A stretch of DNA of 64,000 bases from the NCBI RefSeq assembly GCF_024171405.1, contig NZ_JALJZT010000002.1, forward strand, positions 744,001 through 808,000, in the 5' to 3' direction. The notes beneath the pieces were generated by a model that saw nothing but the letters and a program-made list of their open reading frames with translations, was not told where the DNA came from and did not search any database. The stretch is from Qipengyuania citrea. GTDB lineage: Bacteria > Pseudomonadota > Alphaproteobacteria > Sphingomonadales > Sphingomonadaceae. Position numbers and translations under genes: made by a program. Below are positions 1 through 8,942 of this stretch, piece by piece (position 1 is the first letter of the stretch; every line of letters begins with the position of its first letter).

Positions 1-1
1 G

Positions 2-3000
2 AAGCGCTGGGATCGACCGCTCGATCGCGAGGGACAGGGGGAGCAGGGCGTCCCATCCACTCAGATAATGCATTACCTGCGCCGTGCTGCCGTCATTGCC
101 GATGGAAAGATGCCGTGGGGCATTCTGACCAATGGGCGGCAATGGCGGCTCTATTATCAGAATGCACTTTCAGTCGCCGAAGACTTCTTCGAGATAGACC
201 TTGGCAAGGTATTCGGGTTGCCTGGATGCGACCCCGATCTTCTCGATGAGCAAATCGATCCCGATCACGCATTCCGGCTCTTCTTGCTGATCTTCGGGCG
301 GGATGCCTTTCGCCCAAGCGAACAAGGTCGCAGCTTCCATCTGATCGCGATTGAAGATGCGCGGCGGTGGGAAGAAAAGGTTCGCAAGGATCTGGCGGAT
401 ACCGTGTTCGACAGTGTATTCCCCGAACTAATAATGGCGATCCCGTTAGCAGACCCGTTTCGCCCTGAAGTGGTGGATGATGAGTACGCAGAGGATGTCC
501 GCCAAGCGGCCATGTACCTGCTTTATCGCCTGTTGTTTGTCCTTTTCGCAGAAGACCGGAACCTGCTGCCTGACGAGCGCGGCCCTTATGCCGATTATTG
601 CCTCACCCGGTTACGGGAGGAGATCAAGGAGCGGCATGTCCAAGGACAGGCGCAACTTGCTCGCAGCACTGCATACTGGTCTCGCCTCGAAACGATATTC
701 GGAGCCATTTCCGAAGGCGATGATGATTTGGGCATCCCTCCTTACAACGGGGGCTTGTTCGCGACGGAAGGTGACTCGTTGCTCAGCCGCATCAAGCTTT
801 CAGACGATACGCTCGCCAAGGTGATCTTGCCGCTTTCACACAGAGAGGAGGATGGACGTCTCCGCTACATCAACTACCGCGATCTTTCGGTTCAGCAGCT
901 CGGGTCGATCTATGAATCGATTCTCGAATACGGTGTCGAAACCGAAGAAGGCGGAACGGTGCGGCCGCGCTCGGACAATGAGGCGCGGCACCGGTCGGGC
1001 TCTTATTACACCCCTGAGCCGCTTGTCTCGCTGATCATCGAAAAGACCGTTGGGCCACTCGTCGACGAGAAGCGCGAAGCGTTCGCAGCCGCTCTCGAAA
1101 GCGGCGCGACGGGGGACACGCTTCGCGGCCACGATCCCGCGATGTCTCTGCTTTCGCTCCGCATCGTCGACCCGGCCATGGGGAGCGGGCATTTCCTTGT
1201 CAGTCTGGTAGACTGGTTTTCAGACAAGGTTCTCACTGCGGTTGGCGACGCTGAAAGCATGGCCGGGGGCGACTATACGTCTCCGCTGGTCAAGCATATC
1301 GCCGATCTGCGAGAGGGGATCATCGCCAACGCGCGCGCGCATAACTGGCCTATCGTCGAAGAACAGCTGGACGACCGCCACATCGTGCGCCGCATGGTAC
1401 TCAAGCGCTGCGTGCACGGGGTCGACCTCAACCCGATGGCAGTTGAACTCGCCAAGGTCGCGCTCTGGCTGCACAGCTTCACGGTCGGGGCACCGTTGTC
1501 CTTTCTCGACCACCATTTGCGCTGCGGCAACAGTGTGCTCGGCGCATGGGTGCAACCTACATTTGACTGGATGCGGGAACGCGGTGCCCTGATCTCCAAT
1601 CAGCACCTTTTATCCCTAGCAGCTGTCGTACGGGACATGGGAGAGATCGAAGGGCTGACCGACACCGACATTACGCAGGTCGACCAGTCAAAAACGCTTT
1701 TTGCAAAGATATCCGAAACCAGCGCACCGCTTGAAGCAATTTTGAGTCTCGCCAAGGCAGACGACCTCATGGGTGTGCTGGAAACAACCGTGCGACGTCC
1801 TCGCGAGACGGCAAATGCCATACAGGCAGACGGCGAGAAGCGGCTGGCGCAAATGGAGGAAGGGCCGAGCAAGGAGAAGGAGGCGGCAAAGATTAAGCGT
1901 GCGGTTGCCAGAGCGATCGATGCCGAGCGCAAGTTCGACCGGGCCGAAGCGATGAAGCTGGTACACGAAGGATCTTTCGGTGACCCCAGCCGGATCGCGA
2001 GCGGAGAGATCGAGGTGCTTGCGGCGGATACGCGCACCGAACTTGGTCTCGGCGGACCAGAGCCGGTCCAGGGCAGCCTTATGCCGAGCCACCGGCCGGA
2101 TGACCGGAGGCGCGCGCTGGCGGACAGTCTCGTGCGCGAAGCACGCGCAATCGCAGCAGAACAAAGGTTTTTCCATTGGGAGGTCGCCTTCCCTGGCGTG
2201 TGGAGCGACTTTTCCTCGCCGGAGCGATCGGGTGGATTTGACGCTGCTATCGGCAATCCGCCTTATGTCCGTCAGGAAGAGATCAGCGCGATTAAGCCTG
2301 CGCTTGCAAAAGCCTTCGATACTTATGCGGGTAGTGCCGATCTTTACGTCTACTTCTACGAGCAGGGGATCAATTTGCTCAAGCCCGGCGGGCGTATGGG
2401 CTATGTCGTGACCAACAAGTGGCTGAGGGCCGGCTATGCCGAAAAACTCCGCCGGATGTTTGCGGAAGAGGTCTGGATCGAGTTCCTCGCCGATTTCGGC
2501 CACGCGCGACATCTGTTCCCGGACGCCGACGTTTTTCCATGCGTCATATCGGTCCGGAAGCCCGATACTGACGCAGCGCCCGAGCAGTACGATCTTGCAG
2601 TCATCCCGCGTGACGATGTTCCCCGGGAAGGTTTGTCAGCGGCTGTCCAAGCGGCAACTTATCGCGCCGAACGCTCCGATCTGTCTGGAGAGGCATGGGT
2701 GCTGGAGCCACCAGAAGTCGCCGCTCTTCTCCGGAAAATTTGCGAGCGCGGAGTTCCGTTGGAGGAATATGCCGGGGTTAGCCCGCTTTATGGCATCAAG
2801 ACCGGATTTAACGAGGCGTTTCTGATCGACACCGCCATCCGCGACCAACTGGTAAGCGAAGATCCGAAAGCTGCCGAAATCATAAAGCCTTACCTGCGCG
2901 GGCAGGACATTGAACGATGGCAACCGGAATGGGCTGGCCTATGGATGATCGTTATGAAGTCGAGTGGCGACCATGCTTGGCCCTGGGCAAACGCCGCATC

Positions 3001-3847
3001 GGAAAGCGAAGCTGAAGCACTTTTTGCGCAGCGCTATCCGTCGATCCATCGACGATTCAAGGCACTCGAGAGCTTCCGCAAAGAAGGCAAACTCAAAGGC
3101 CTGCGGCATCGCGAGGATCAGGGGCGTTTCTGGTGGGAGCTTCGGCCCTGTGCCTATTATGAAAAGCTGGAACAACCAAAGTTGGTCTACACAGAGATCA
3201 CTTGGTCAAACAGTTTTGCTGTCGATAATAACAATCACTACATCAACAATACCGCCTATGCACTTTCCTCTGAAGATTCCTGGATACCAACGGTTCTCAA
3301 TTCCCCACTGACTTGGTGGTACTCTTGGCGAAAGGCACAGCACGGTAAGGACGAAGCTCTCCGCTTCATGGATTCGTTCATTAGACCCTTTCCCATACCA
3401 CCTTGCCTGCCAAATGATGCGCAGGAGGCGCCGGAAGTTTCGGCGGCGCTTCAAACTGCGCTCGGTGTTATTCGGAAAGCCGACAAGGCTATGGCGGATT
3501 GGATTGATCAGACATTCCAACCTAAGCGCCTCCCTCCCGTACTCCGCGAACCAAGCAAACTCGACAGCGATGGCTTTGTCGCTGCTGTTCGATCTGCACT
3601 GCCCAAACGGCAAGGACTGACTCCCACGCAGCTTCGTCAATTGCGCGAGGCCTTCAGCGAAACCGCTGAGCCCGCAAGGCAAGCGCGGATCGAATTGCTT
3701 GCATATGAGCGCAGACTCGCTGCCATGGTCGAACGCGCATACGGGCTGACGGACGAGGAAATCGCGCTGATGTGGCGTACTGCCCCGCCCCGCATGCCAT
3801 TGGCGCCGCCACCAGGTTTAGACCTTAGGCCCCTTACCACTGAGTAA
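2..3847 (+). CDS. Type IIG-like restriction-modification protein (Eco57I-type adenine methyltransferase), 5' truncated
   Basis: The reading frame is open from base 2 with no stop, so the N-terminus is outside the window; the first in-frame ATG (68) is internal. The opening residues include EAKRW-like [10 protein letters not shown] context just before the ATG, typical of the nuclease-linked N-terminus of this family. Counting from ATG 68, SAM motif [10 protein letters not shown] lies near residue 370 and the catalytic NPPY motif at 730, with a long helical insert between. The region after about 880 resembles a TaqI-type target recognition domain ([20 protein letters not shown]). The protein would methylate adenine and probably cut DNA as one polypeptide. 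It could alternatively be a methylase subunit of a multigene system such as DISARM or BREX; genes to the left would decide. Confidence 0.85.
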   Translation, partial: KRWDRPLDREGQGEQGVPSTQIMHYLRRAAVIADGKMPWGILTNGRQWRLYYQNALSVAEDFFEIDLGKVFGLPGCDPDLLDEQIDPDHAFRLFLLIFGRDAFRPSEQGRSFHLIAIEDARRWEEKVRKDLADTVFDSVFPELIMAIPLADPFRPEVVDDEYAEDVRQAAMYLLYRLLFVLFAEDRNLLPDERGPYADYCLTRLREEIKERHVQGQAQLARSTAYWSRLETIFGAISEGDDDLGIPPYNGGLFATEGDSLLSRIKLSDDTLAKVILPLSHREEDGRLRYINYRDLSVQQLGSIYESILEYGVETEEGGTVRPRSDNEARHRSGSYYTPEPLVSLIIEKTVGPLVDEKREAFAAALESGATGDTLRGHDPAMSLLSLRIVDPAMGSGHFLVSLVDWFSDKVLTAVGDAESMAGGDYTSPLVKHIADLREGIIANARAHNWPIVEEQLDDRHIVRRMVLKRCVHGVDLNPMAVELAKVALWLHSFTVGAPLSFLDHHLRCGNSVLGAWVQPTFDWMRERGALISNQHLLSLAAVVRDMGEIEGLTDTDITQVDQSKTLFAKISETSAPLEAILSLAKADDLMGVLETTVRRPRETANAIQADGEKRLAQMEEGPSKEKEAAKIKRAVARAIDAERKFDRAEAMKLVHEGSFGDPSRIASGEIEVLAADTRTELGLGGPEPVQGSLMPSHRPDDRRRALADSLVREARAIAAEQRFFHWEVAFPGVWSDFSSPERSGGFDAAIGNPPYVRQEEISAIKPALAKAFDTYAGSADLYVYFYEQGINLLKPGGRMGYVVTNKWLRAGYAEKLRRMFAEEVWIEFLADFGHARHLFPDADVFPCVISVRKPDTDAAPEQYDLAVIPRDDVPREGLSAAVQAATYRAERSDLSGEAWVLEPPEVAALLRKICERGVPLEEYAGVSPLYGIKTGFNEAFLIDTAIRDQLVSEDPKAAEIIKPYLRGQDIERWQPEWAGLWMIVMKSSGDHAWPWANAASESEAEALFAQRYPSIHRRFKALESFRKEGKLKGLRHREDQGRFWWELRPCAYYEKLEQPKLVYTEITWSNSFAVDNNNHYINNTAYALSSEDSWIPTVLNSPLTWWYSWRKAQHGKDEALRFMDSFIRPFPIPPCLPNDAQEAPEVSAALQTALGVIRKADKAMADWIDQTFQPKRLPPVLREPSKLDSDGFVAAVRSALPKRQGLTPTQLRQLREAFSETAEPARQARIELLAYERRLAAMVERAYGLTDEEIALMWRTAPPRMPLAPPPGLDLRPLTTE

Positions 3848-4498
3848 GTCTGTGATCCTTTCCGTAGACCTTTGTCGGCTGTTCGGTGTGTTGCGATCAT
3901 CAGATCCCGGTTGTGTTTTCAGGCTGCCCTGCGGGCGACCTGCTCTATCCGCTTCGCGGACCGGGCCTGAAGTCCCGGCCCATTTGGGTGACGATCAGGA
4001 GCAGTTCTAGGTTGAGCGGGAGTTTCTGGAGGACGCGCTCTGTCCCGCGCTTCGCGCTCCTGAGTGCGCGGCGTTCTTGAGCTAACACGCAGGCACTCTT
4101 GCCTCTCTCATTGCCGGACGCCCGCTGGCGCACCGGTCGCGCGCGCAGGACGTCCGGTGGCTTCGCGCCGCCGCAAGGGTGCCGTTTCTTGTGCGGATCG
4201 CGGCTGCGATCCTTGCGCGGGAACGCCAAGGGCGTCGCCCTCTCGTTCCCGAAACCGCAAACAGACGCCCCCGGGTGGCGGGCTGACGCCCGCTGGCCCG
4301 CGCCAGGGCATCGGTTTACGGTTTTCCCTCCCCCTCCCATCCTCGCCGGAAGGCAGGCGGCATGGCGAAGCCATGCGCGCCGGTGGTGCAGGTGGTCTGT
4401 CTGTGGGGCACAGAGCGTTAGTCGTCTGGGTCGCGCGGTGGTTTCCATCTTGTTGTGCCGAGCGGTCGTCACCCGGTGTGTCCATAGGCTAATCGCGC
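3848..4498. other. Non-coding, hairpin-rich stretch inside the integrated element
   Basis: I see no convincing gene in these 650 bases: open frames exist on both strands only because stops are rare in GC-rich DNA, and none has recognisable motifs. The stretch holds compact inverted repeats: a 7-bp stem at 4195-4201/4206-4212 (GGATCGC), a 7-bp stem at 4219-4225/4244-4250 (GGGAACG) enclosing an inner GGGCG/CGCCC palindrome at 4230-4240, and a 7-bp stem with 3-nt loop at 4360-4366/4370-4376 (GCATGGC). Such regions in conjugative elements can be leader or origin regions, but nothing here proves that. Confidence 0.4.
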
Positions 4499-4636
4499 GC
4501 CTGGCTTATCCTTAGTCCCGAGATTGTTCGTGAGGCGATAGGCAGCCTGCACTCCGTCAGCCGTCTTGTGGGCGAAACCTGCTTCGACCACCGCAATCGC
4601 AAAGGCCTTGTTCGCCGCCCAGTCGGCGAAGATGAC
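4499..4636 (-). pseudogene. C-terminal remnant of a tyrosine integrase
   Basis: Read on the minus strand, these bases encode about 44 residues that align without gaps to the C-terminal catalytic end of the intact integrase at 5570-6757; by eye about 29 of 44 positions agree. Shared landmarks are DWAAN, AVVEA, the AHKT histidine block, VQAAY with the nucleophilic tyrosine, and LGTK followed by PG. The upstream core domain, including the Arg and HxxR residues, is absent and there is no start codon. Homology ends just after PG at 4499. The remnant begins two bases after the stop codon of the Mrr-like gene, so the breakpoint is sharp. It is a relic of a different but related integrase. Confidence 0.85.
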
Positions 4637-4638
4637 AA

Positions 4639-5442
4639 CTAGCTGAGTGCAAGATCACCGCGTGCGAATGCCGCCAATTGCGCCCTGTCCCATACGACCA
4701 CCGACAACTCTTTAGCTGTTTTAAAGGCCGGTCCGGTGACCCCATTCACAACAATTAACATTGGAATGGCGCTTGAAGCCGCACAGACACCGGCAATTTC
4801 TCGCACCGCGCCAACCGATACTGGTTTTACGTGCCCTTTGCACTGACAGAAGAACGTCGTGTTGGCGTATTTGAGGACGAGATCGACCCCTCCGTCTCCT
4901 GTCGTAGCAGTTGTCGAAACTTTCCAGCCCCGCTCTCGAAAAACTCCGGCGGCTGCCCATTCCAGATCTCTGCCGCGTAAGGACCTCCAATAACCTTCGC
5001 CCGAGACCGTCTGGAAATGCTTCCAATTCTGGAATGCGACGCGGAAATCACAGGCGTCGTTGATATAGGCCTCATCGCCATAAATCGATTTCAGCATATA
5101 ATCTGCGAAAGGCAGTACGAAGATCAGGACATAGCTAAAAGCAACTGGCCCCAGATAGCTCGTCAGGAAACTGCGCTCCTCGCTGTCATCGTGCAACGCG
5201 AACACGAACGCAGCGGCTAGGATTGCGAATATGATCAACTTTACGGCAAGCGAACGCCGCTCCCGTTTTTTCAGGAACGCGTCAAATTCTTCAAAATCAA
5301 AGTCTGGCGGCAGTCCAAAATCTGCCCGTGTAGGCTCAACCTTTTTCTCGCTCGAACTCCTGCTGACGGCATCGGCTAATGCAGAACGAGCTGCCACTTT
5401 CTTTCTGCGAGCTATCTCTGCTTTCGTGGGTTCCAGCATCAT
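4639..5442 (-). CDS. Membrane-anchored Mrr-like restriction endonuclease
   Basis: 267 residues. A charged N-terminal segment (1-62) is followed by two hydrophobic helices (about 65-83 and 94-114) and a C-terminal PD-(D/E)xK nuclease fold of the Mrr/restriction-endonuclease-like family. Visible catalytic residues are E161 in LEWAAAGVF, D187 in GDGGVDLVL and Q200/K202 in FFCQCKGH. Mrr-like proteins cleave modified or foreign DNA; the membrane anchor suggests action near the envelope, which is inference. It sits downstream of and in the same orientation as the intact integrase and stops two bases before an integrase remnant, so it looks like cargo of a small integrating unit. The gene is somewhat AT-richer than the core genes. 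The target is unknown. Confidence 0.8.
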   Translation of the reverse strand: MMLEPTKAEIARRKKVAARSALADAVSRSSSEKKVEPTRADFGLPPDFDFEEFDAFLKKRERRSLAVKLIIFAILAAAFVFALHDDSEERSFLTSYLGPVAFSYVLIFVLPFADYMLKSIYGDEAYINDACDFRVAFQNWKHFQTVSGEGYWRSLRGRDLEWAAAGVFRERGWKVSTTATTGDGGVDLVLKYANTTFFCQCKGHVKPVSVGAVREIAGVCAASSAIPMLIVVNGVTGPAFKTAKELSVVVWDRAQLAAFARGDLALS

Positions 5443-5488
5443 GACGCAATTCCGATATCAGAAGACTTTCAGGGAACCGTTAAAGCGC

Positions 5489-5531
5489 ATGCTTCAACTG
5501 CCTGCCGCCCATCGCATCCAGCTTGAAGCAT
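5489..5531. repeat. 9-bp inverted repeat between integrase and Mrr-like gene
   Basis: ATGCTTCAA at 5489-5497 is repeated inverted as TTGAAGCAT at 5523-5531 with 25 bases between. It lies just upstream of the Mrr-like start codon and downstream of the integrase stop, so it could be an operator for the nuclease gene or a hairpin closing the integrase transcript. There is no T-run typical of a simple terminator. Confidence 0.45.
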
Positions 5532-5569
5532 TTAGACATGAAAGCAGTCGCTCCCTCAAATTTGCCCTC

Positions 5570-6757
5570 TTATGACGCTACGTTGCCCGCGCAGTAGGCT
5601 CCCCAAGCCTCCATGAGCTTCACACGCATACCAGGATTCTCCTTAGTGCCGAGGTAAGTGGTGCGGCGATACGCCGCCTGAACCGCGTCTGGCGTTTTAT
5701 GCGCGAGCGCTGCCTCGACAACTGCATTGGGAAAACCCTCGTTTGCCGCCCAGTCCGTCAATGCCGAGCGGAAACCGTGGACGTGAAAGGGTTCCTGCAT
5801 GTCGCGCAGCACCTTGAGCAGCGTCATGTCGGACATCGCTTTGCCCGTTGCCCCAGAAAATACTACTTCAGCCCCCTCGACACGGAACGCATCCGCCTTC
5901 GCGAGTACTCCCAGTGCGGCTTTGGAGAGCGGGACCACATGCGCCTTGCTTCGCTTCATGTGTTCGGCGGGGATAGTCCAAAGGCGTTCTTCCAGATCGA
6001 ATTCCTCCCACGTGGCGAGTCGGACCTCTTGCGAGCGCGTGCCGGTCAGGATGAGGAGATCGAGCGCGAAGCGTCCGAAGGATGGCTTGCGCCTGAGTGC
6101 GGTCAGGAATGATGGGATAGCGACGTAAGGCATCGCTTTTCGATTCTGGGTTTTCTTGATCTGCCGTGGCAGGCCCCTCCCCGCTTTCAGGCTACTGTTC
6201 CCAGATGGCGCTTCGGTCGACCGCCAGCCCTTGGCGTGTGCGTAATCCAGTACCGCGCAAATCCGGTTGCGTACCTGGCGCGCGGTTTCTGGGATTTCCT
6301 GCCAGATCGGCGTGAGTACATCGATGATGTCAGCTGCGGCGATACTGCCGGTCGGCATGTCGCCAAGCTTGGGGAAGGCGTAGTTCTCCAGGCTGGCCAG
6401 CCACTGGCGCGCGTATACAGCGCTCTTCCAGCCCGCCTCGTTTTCGGAGTGATACTGTGTAGCGGCTTCGCGGAAGGTCACCTTGGCGGCAGCCTCGTCC
6501 TTGCGCTCCGTAAGAACATCGCGCTTTTCCACCTTCACGGCCTTCCGCAGTTCGTTCGCTTTCTCCCGTGCTTCCGCCAGCGTGACCAGCTTTGCGCTCC
6601 CAACCCCGATGTCCCGTCGCTTTCCATCTTGCTGGAGTCGGAGCAGCCATGAAGCCGAGCCGGTTTTCCCAACTTTGAGGAAAAGACCTTCCCCATCCTG
6701 ATACGTGCCCGGATTCGCTAAAGCTGCCTTTACCGCTACCGCCGTGAGCTTGCCCAT
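5570..6757 (-). CDS. P4-type tyrosine recombinase/integrase
   Basis: 395 residues from the ATG at 6757, chosen because GGGAAGGAA lies just upstream and the family begins with an MGKLTA-like DUF4102 arm-binding domain; a longer frame upstream runs only through the repeat array. After the arm-binding domain (about 1-90) come a SAM-like core-binding domain and the catalytic domain with R241 (TGTRSQEVR), H327-x-x-R330 (HGFR), H353 and the nucleophile Y363 (QAAYRR), all intact. It catalyses site-specific insertion and excision of the element, presumably at the adjacent tRNA-Tyr 3' end. The gene reads away from the tRNA. A related, broken copy lies at 4499-4636. Confidence 0.95.
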   Translation of the reverse strand: MGKLTAVAVKAALANPGTYQDGEGLFLKVGKTGSASWLLRLQQDGKRRDIGVGSAKLVTLAEAREKANELRKAVKVEKRDVLTERKDEAAAKVTFREAATQYHSENEAGWKSAVYARQWLASLENYAFPKLGDMPTGSIAAADIIDVLTPIWQEIPETARQVRNRICAVLDYAHAKGWRSTEAPSGNSSLKAGRGLPRQIKKTQNRKAMPYVAIPSFLTALRRKPSFGRFALDLLILTGTRSQEVRLATWEEFDLEERLWTIPAEHMKRSKAHVVPLSKAALGVLAKADAFRVEGAEVVFSGATGKAMSDMTLLKVLRDMQEPFHVHGFRSALTDWAANEGFPNAVVEAALAHKTPDAVQAAYRRTTYLGTKENPGMRVKLMEAWGAYCAGNVAS

Positions 6758-6761
6758 TTCC

Positions 6762-6838
6762 TTCCCCACATTTCCGCAGGCCGTTCCGGAAAATACAAGT
6801 GTGGGGAAGCGTCCGTCTTTCCCCACACCTTCCCCACA
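6762..6838. repeat. Four copies of TTCCCCACA upstream of the integrase
   Basis: Exact copies of the 9-mer TTCCCCACA lie at 6762-6770, 6819-6827 and 6830-6838, with one inverted copy (TGTGGGGAA) at 6800-6808. They fill the space between the integrase start (6757) and the tRNA-Tyr. Arrays of short direct and inverted repeats beside an attachment site are characteristic of arm-type binding sites for tyrosine recombinases, and this position would also let the integrase repress its own promoter. The role is inferred; the repeats themselves are plain in the sequence. Confidence 0.75.
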
Positions 6839-6901
6839 CTAGGCCTCGGATGCGGGTGGATCACGATGGCTCTGTGGGGACGGAATAGACGTAATATACC
6901 G

Positions 6902-6931
6902 CAGAAATCCAACGGTTTCCATGGATTTCTG
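6902..6931. repeat. 10-bp perfect inverted repeat between repeat array and tRNA-Tyr
   Basis: CAGAAATCCA (6902-6911) and TGGATTTCTG (6922-6931) form a perfect 10-bp stem around a 10-nt loop. It lies downstream of the 3' end of the minus-strand tRNA-Tyr and upstream of the integrase. It may help end the tRNA transcript or be part of the recombination site; no T-run follows on either strand. Confidence 0.45.
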
Positions 6932-6963
6932 GGGATGCAGATAGATGCTGAAAGAAAGGGGGG

Positions 6964-7049
6964 TGGTGGACAGGGCTGGATTCGAACCAGCGTACGCTTG
7001 CGCGGGCAGATTTACAGTCTGCTGCCTTTAACCACTCGGCCACCTGTCC
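6964..7049 (-). tRNA. tRNA-Tyr (GUA)
   Basis: Read on the minus strand from 7049, the acceptor stem GGACAGG pairs with CCTGTCC, followed by discriminator A and an encoded CCA (6964-6966). The anticodon loop CTGTAAA gives anticodon GTA. A long variable arm, as expected for tRNA-Tyr, lies between the anticodon and T arms, and the T loop reads GGTTCGAATCC. The 3' end faces the integrase and is the presumed attachment site of the element to the left. Confidence 0.95.
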
Positions 7050-7191
7050 ACACGGGCCATTTCGCTGAGGAAATCGAGGGGTCGACAAGCCGACCCCGTG
7101 CCGAGAGGCGCCCCTTTGGCGAAGCGACGCTTGCCTGTCAATGCCCTCGCTGGCACAGGCCGCAACCAATGATGCAGACAGGACGAATTTG

Positions 7192-7980
7192 ATGGCCAAA
7201 GGCGAACGCAGGCGCGCGCTCCGTGGACGGGCAGGACGAATGAAGGGCGGTCGCGGCAGCGGGCGCGCGAGCACCGGGCAGGTCCGGCTGTGGGGCCGCC
7301 ATGCGGTGGAAGCCGCGCTCAAGAACCCAGACCGGGTCCATCAGAAGCTGTGGGCGACGCGCGAAGCGATCGACACGCTCGACGGCGAACTGCCGGCCGA
7401 CTTCCCGATCGAATATGCCGATGTCGCCGATCTCGCCCGGATGGTCGCCAAGGATGCCCCGCACCAGGGGCTCGTGCTCGAATGCGCCGCGCTGGAAGAT
7501 ATCCATCTCGACGAGGTTCTCGACAGCGAGCCCACCCGTCCCATCATCGTGCTCGACCAGGTTACCGATCCGCATAATGTCGGCGCAATCCTGCGCTCGG
7601 CCGCGGCTTTCGGGGCGGCGGCACTGGTCACGCAGGATCGCCATGCGCCGCCCGAAGGCGGGGTGATTGCCAAATCCGCATCGGGTGCGCTCGAAACCGT
7701 GCCCTGGGTCCGGGTGATCAATCTCGCCCGCGCGCTCGAGCAGATTGCCGAGGCCGGATACTGGCGCATCGGCCTGACCGGCGCGGCGGAGGCGACGCTG
7801 GCAGAAGCGCTGCCGGCGGGGCCGGTTGCCCTGGTGCTGGGCGCGGAAGGCGAAGGGATGCGCCAGAATATCGAATCGCATTGCGACGCGTTGGCCAAGC
7901 TGCCGATTGGCGACCAGATCGAGAGCCTCAACGTCTCGAACGCGGCAGCCATCGCGCTTTATGCGGTCGCCACAAGGTAA
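7192..7980 (+). CDS. rlmB: 23S rRNA 2'-O-ribose methyltransferase, RlmB/TrmH family
   Basis: 262 residues from ATG 7192; an ATG at 7141 in the same frame would add 17 non-conserved residues. A basic, low-complexity N-terminus precedes a substrate-binding domain that starts at LWGRHAVEAAL, and a C-terminal SPOUT domain carries the three family motifs: NVGAILRSAAAFG, GAEGEGMRQ and SLNVSNAAAIALY. The family methylates the ribose of G2251 in 23S rRNA using SAM. It is the first core gene beyond the tRNA-Tyr and is transcribed towards the following lipoprotein gene, 26 bases away. Confidence 0.9.
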   Translation: MAKGERRRALRGRAGRMKGGRGSGRASTGQVRLWGRHAVEAALKNPDRVHQKLWATREAIDTLDGELPADFPIEYADVADLARMVAKDAPHQGLVLECAALEDIHLDEVLDSEPTRPIIVLDQVTDPHNVGAILRSAAAFGAAALVTQDRHAPPEGGVIAKSASGALETVPWVRVINLARALEQIAEAGYWRIGLTGAAEATLAEALPAGPVALVLGAEGEGMRQNIESHCDALAKLPIGDQIESLNVSNAAAIALYAVATR

Positions 7981-8006
7981 ATTCATTCGAATGGGGGGGA
8001 GTTCAT

Positions 8007-8840
8007 ATGAAACGCATCGTGATCGCTTTACTGGCACCGCTGCTGCTGGGCGGGTGCTTGCTGTCACCCGGCAAATTCGCCAGCGAATTGCAGCTGTTCG
8101 CAGACGACCAATTCGCCTTCACCTATGACGGCGAGATCCAGATGCTGGCGCTGAGCAAGCTCGCCGAAATGGCCAACAACGGCGACGAAAGCTTCGTCGC
8201 GGAATGTTATGACGCCGATTTCGAAATGGCCGAATGTTCGGAGGCGGAGATCGCCGAGCAGCAGGCGGAATGGGATGCGGGAGCCGAGGATCGCCGGGCC
8301 GAACAGGCCCGCGAAGCCGAAAAGATGCGCGCCGTCATGGGCGGTATCGATCCGGCGAACCCGCAGGCGGCACAGGAACTGGCCGCACGGCTCGAACGCC
8401 AGCGCGGTTGGCAGCGCGTTACCTATAAGGGCGATGGCGTGTTCGACGTGGCGTTCGCCGTTTCCGGCACTCTCACGCATGACTTCACCTTCCCCACGAT
8501 CGAGGGAATGCTGGGCGCCAATGCGTTCGTCAGCGTCAACCTGCGCGATGGGGCGCAAGTCCGTGTCGATGCGCCGGATTTCAGCCGGCAACAGGACAGC
8601 AACCCGATGTTCGGTGGCGGCTCGCTTGCGGCGCTTGCCGCCATGGCCGAAGCCGATGAGAGCGGGGACATTCCCCAGATCGTCATGCCCGAAGGGACCT
8701 TCACCATCGTGACCGATGGCCGCGTGCTGGCCAACAATACCGACGAAGGCCCTGCCCCACACGCCGCGGGCCAGTCGCTTTCGTGGACGATCGGGGCCAC
8801 GACACGGCAGGCGCCGACCGCGCTGATCGCCTTCGACTGA
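8007..8840 (+). CDS. Putative lipoprotein of unknown function
   Basis: 277 residues. The ATG at 8007 follows a strong GGGGGGAG ribosome-binding site and starts a typical lipoprotein signal (MKRIVIALLAPLLLGGC) with cleavage before the cysteine, so the mature protein should be membrane-anchored in the periplasm. The middle (about 75-110) is highly charged, rich in Glu, Ala and Arg and probably helical; the C-terminal half looks like a beta-rich domain (DGVFDVAFAVSGTL). I do not recognise a family. It may share a transcript with rlmB upstream and ends at a strong hairpin. Confidence 0.8.
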   Translation: MKRIVIALLAPLLLGGCLLSPGKFASELQLFADDQFAFTYDGEIQMLALSKLAEMANNGDESFVAECYDADFEMAECSEAEIAEQQAEWDAGAEDRRAEQAREAEKMRAVMGGIDPANPQAAQELAARLERQRGWQRVTYKGDGVFDVAFAVSGTLTHDFTFPTIEGMLGANAFVSVNLRDGAQVRVDAPDFSRQQDSNPMFGGGSLAALAAMAEADESGDIPQIVMPEGTFTIVTDGRVLANNTDEGPAPHAAGQSLSWTIGATTRQAPTALIAFD

Positions 8841-8852
8841 TCGATACGAAAA

Positions 8853-8883
8853 CGCCGCGCATTCCGGGTAGGAATGCGCGGCG
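8853..8883. terminator. Bidirectional terminator hairpin
   Basis: A perfect 13-bp stem, CGCCGCGCATTCC (8853-8865) with GGAATGCGCGGCG (8871-8883), encloses a 5-nt loop. It lies between the converging lipoprotein gene and hup, with AAAA just to its left, so a T-run follows the stem when read from the hup side. It most likely ends both transcripts. Confidence 0.75.
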
Positions 8884-8942
8884 AAGTTCGATCCCATTGT
8901 CGCACCGCGAGGCGTGGCGGCGCGCCGGTGAGAGAAACCGGC

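Larger units (their letters stand above)
1..6967. mobile_element. Right end of a tRNA-Tyr-integrated element (left end outside window)
   Basis: The segment runs from the window edge to the 3' end of a tRNA-Tyr gene. It contains an intact tyrosine integrase reading away from the tRNA, a stump of a second integrase, two nuclease/restriction genes and no housekeeping genes; ordinary core genes begin immediately beyond the tRNA. An integrase next to a tRNA 3' end is the usual layout of P4-type genomic islands. I found no second copy of the tRNA 3' sequence inside the window, so the other attachment site should lie to the left of base 1. The extent is inferred from gene content. Confidence 0.7.

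Noticed and set aside
3945..4515. Several overlapping open frames on both strands of the hairpin-rich region
   Set aside because: None has a plausible start signal or recognisable sequence; mutually overlapping frames on both strands indicate GC bias.
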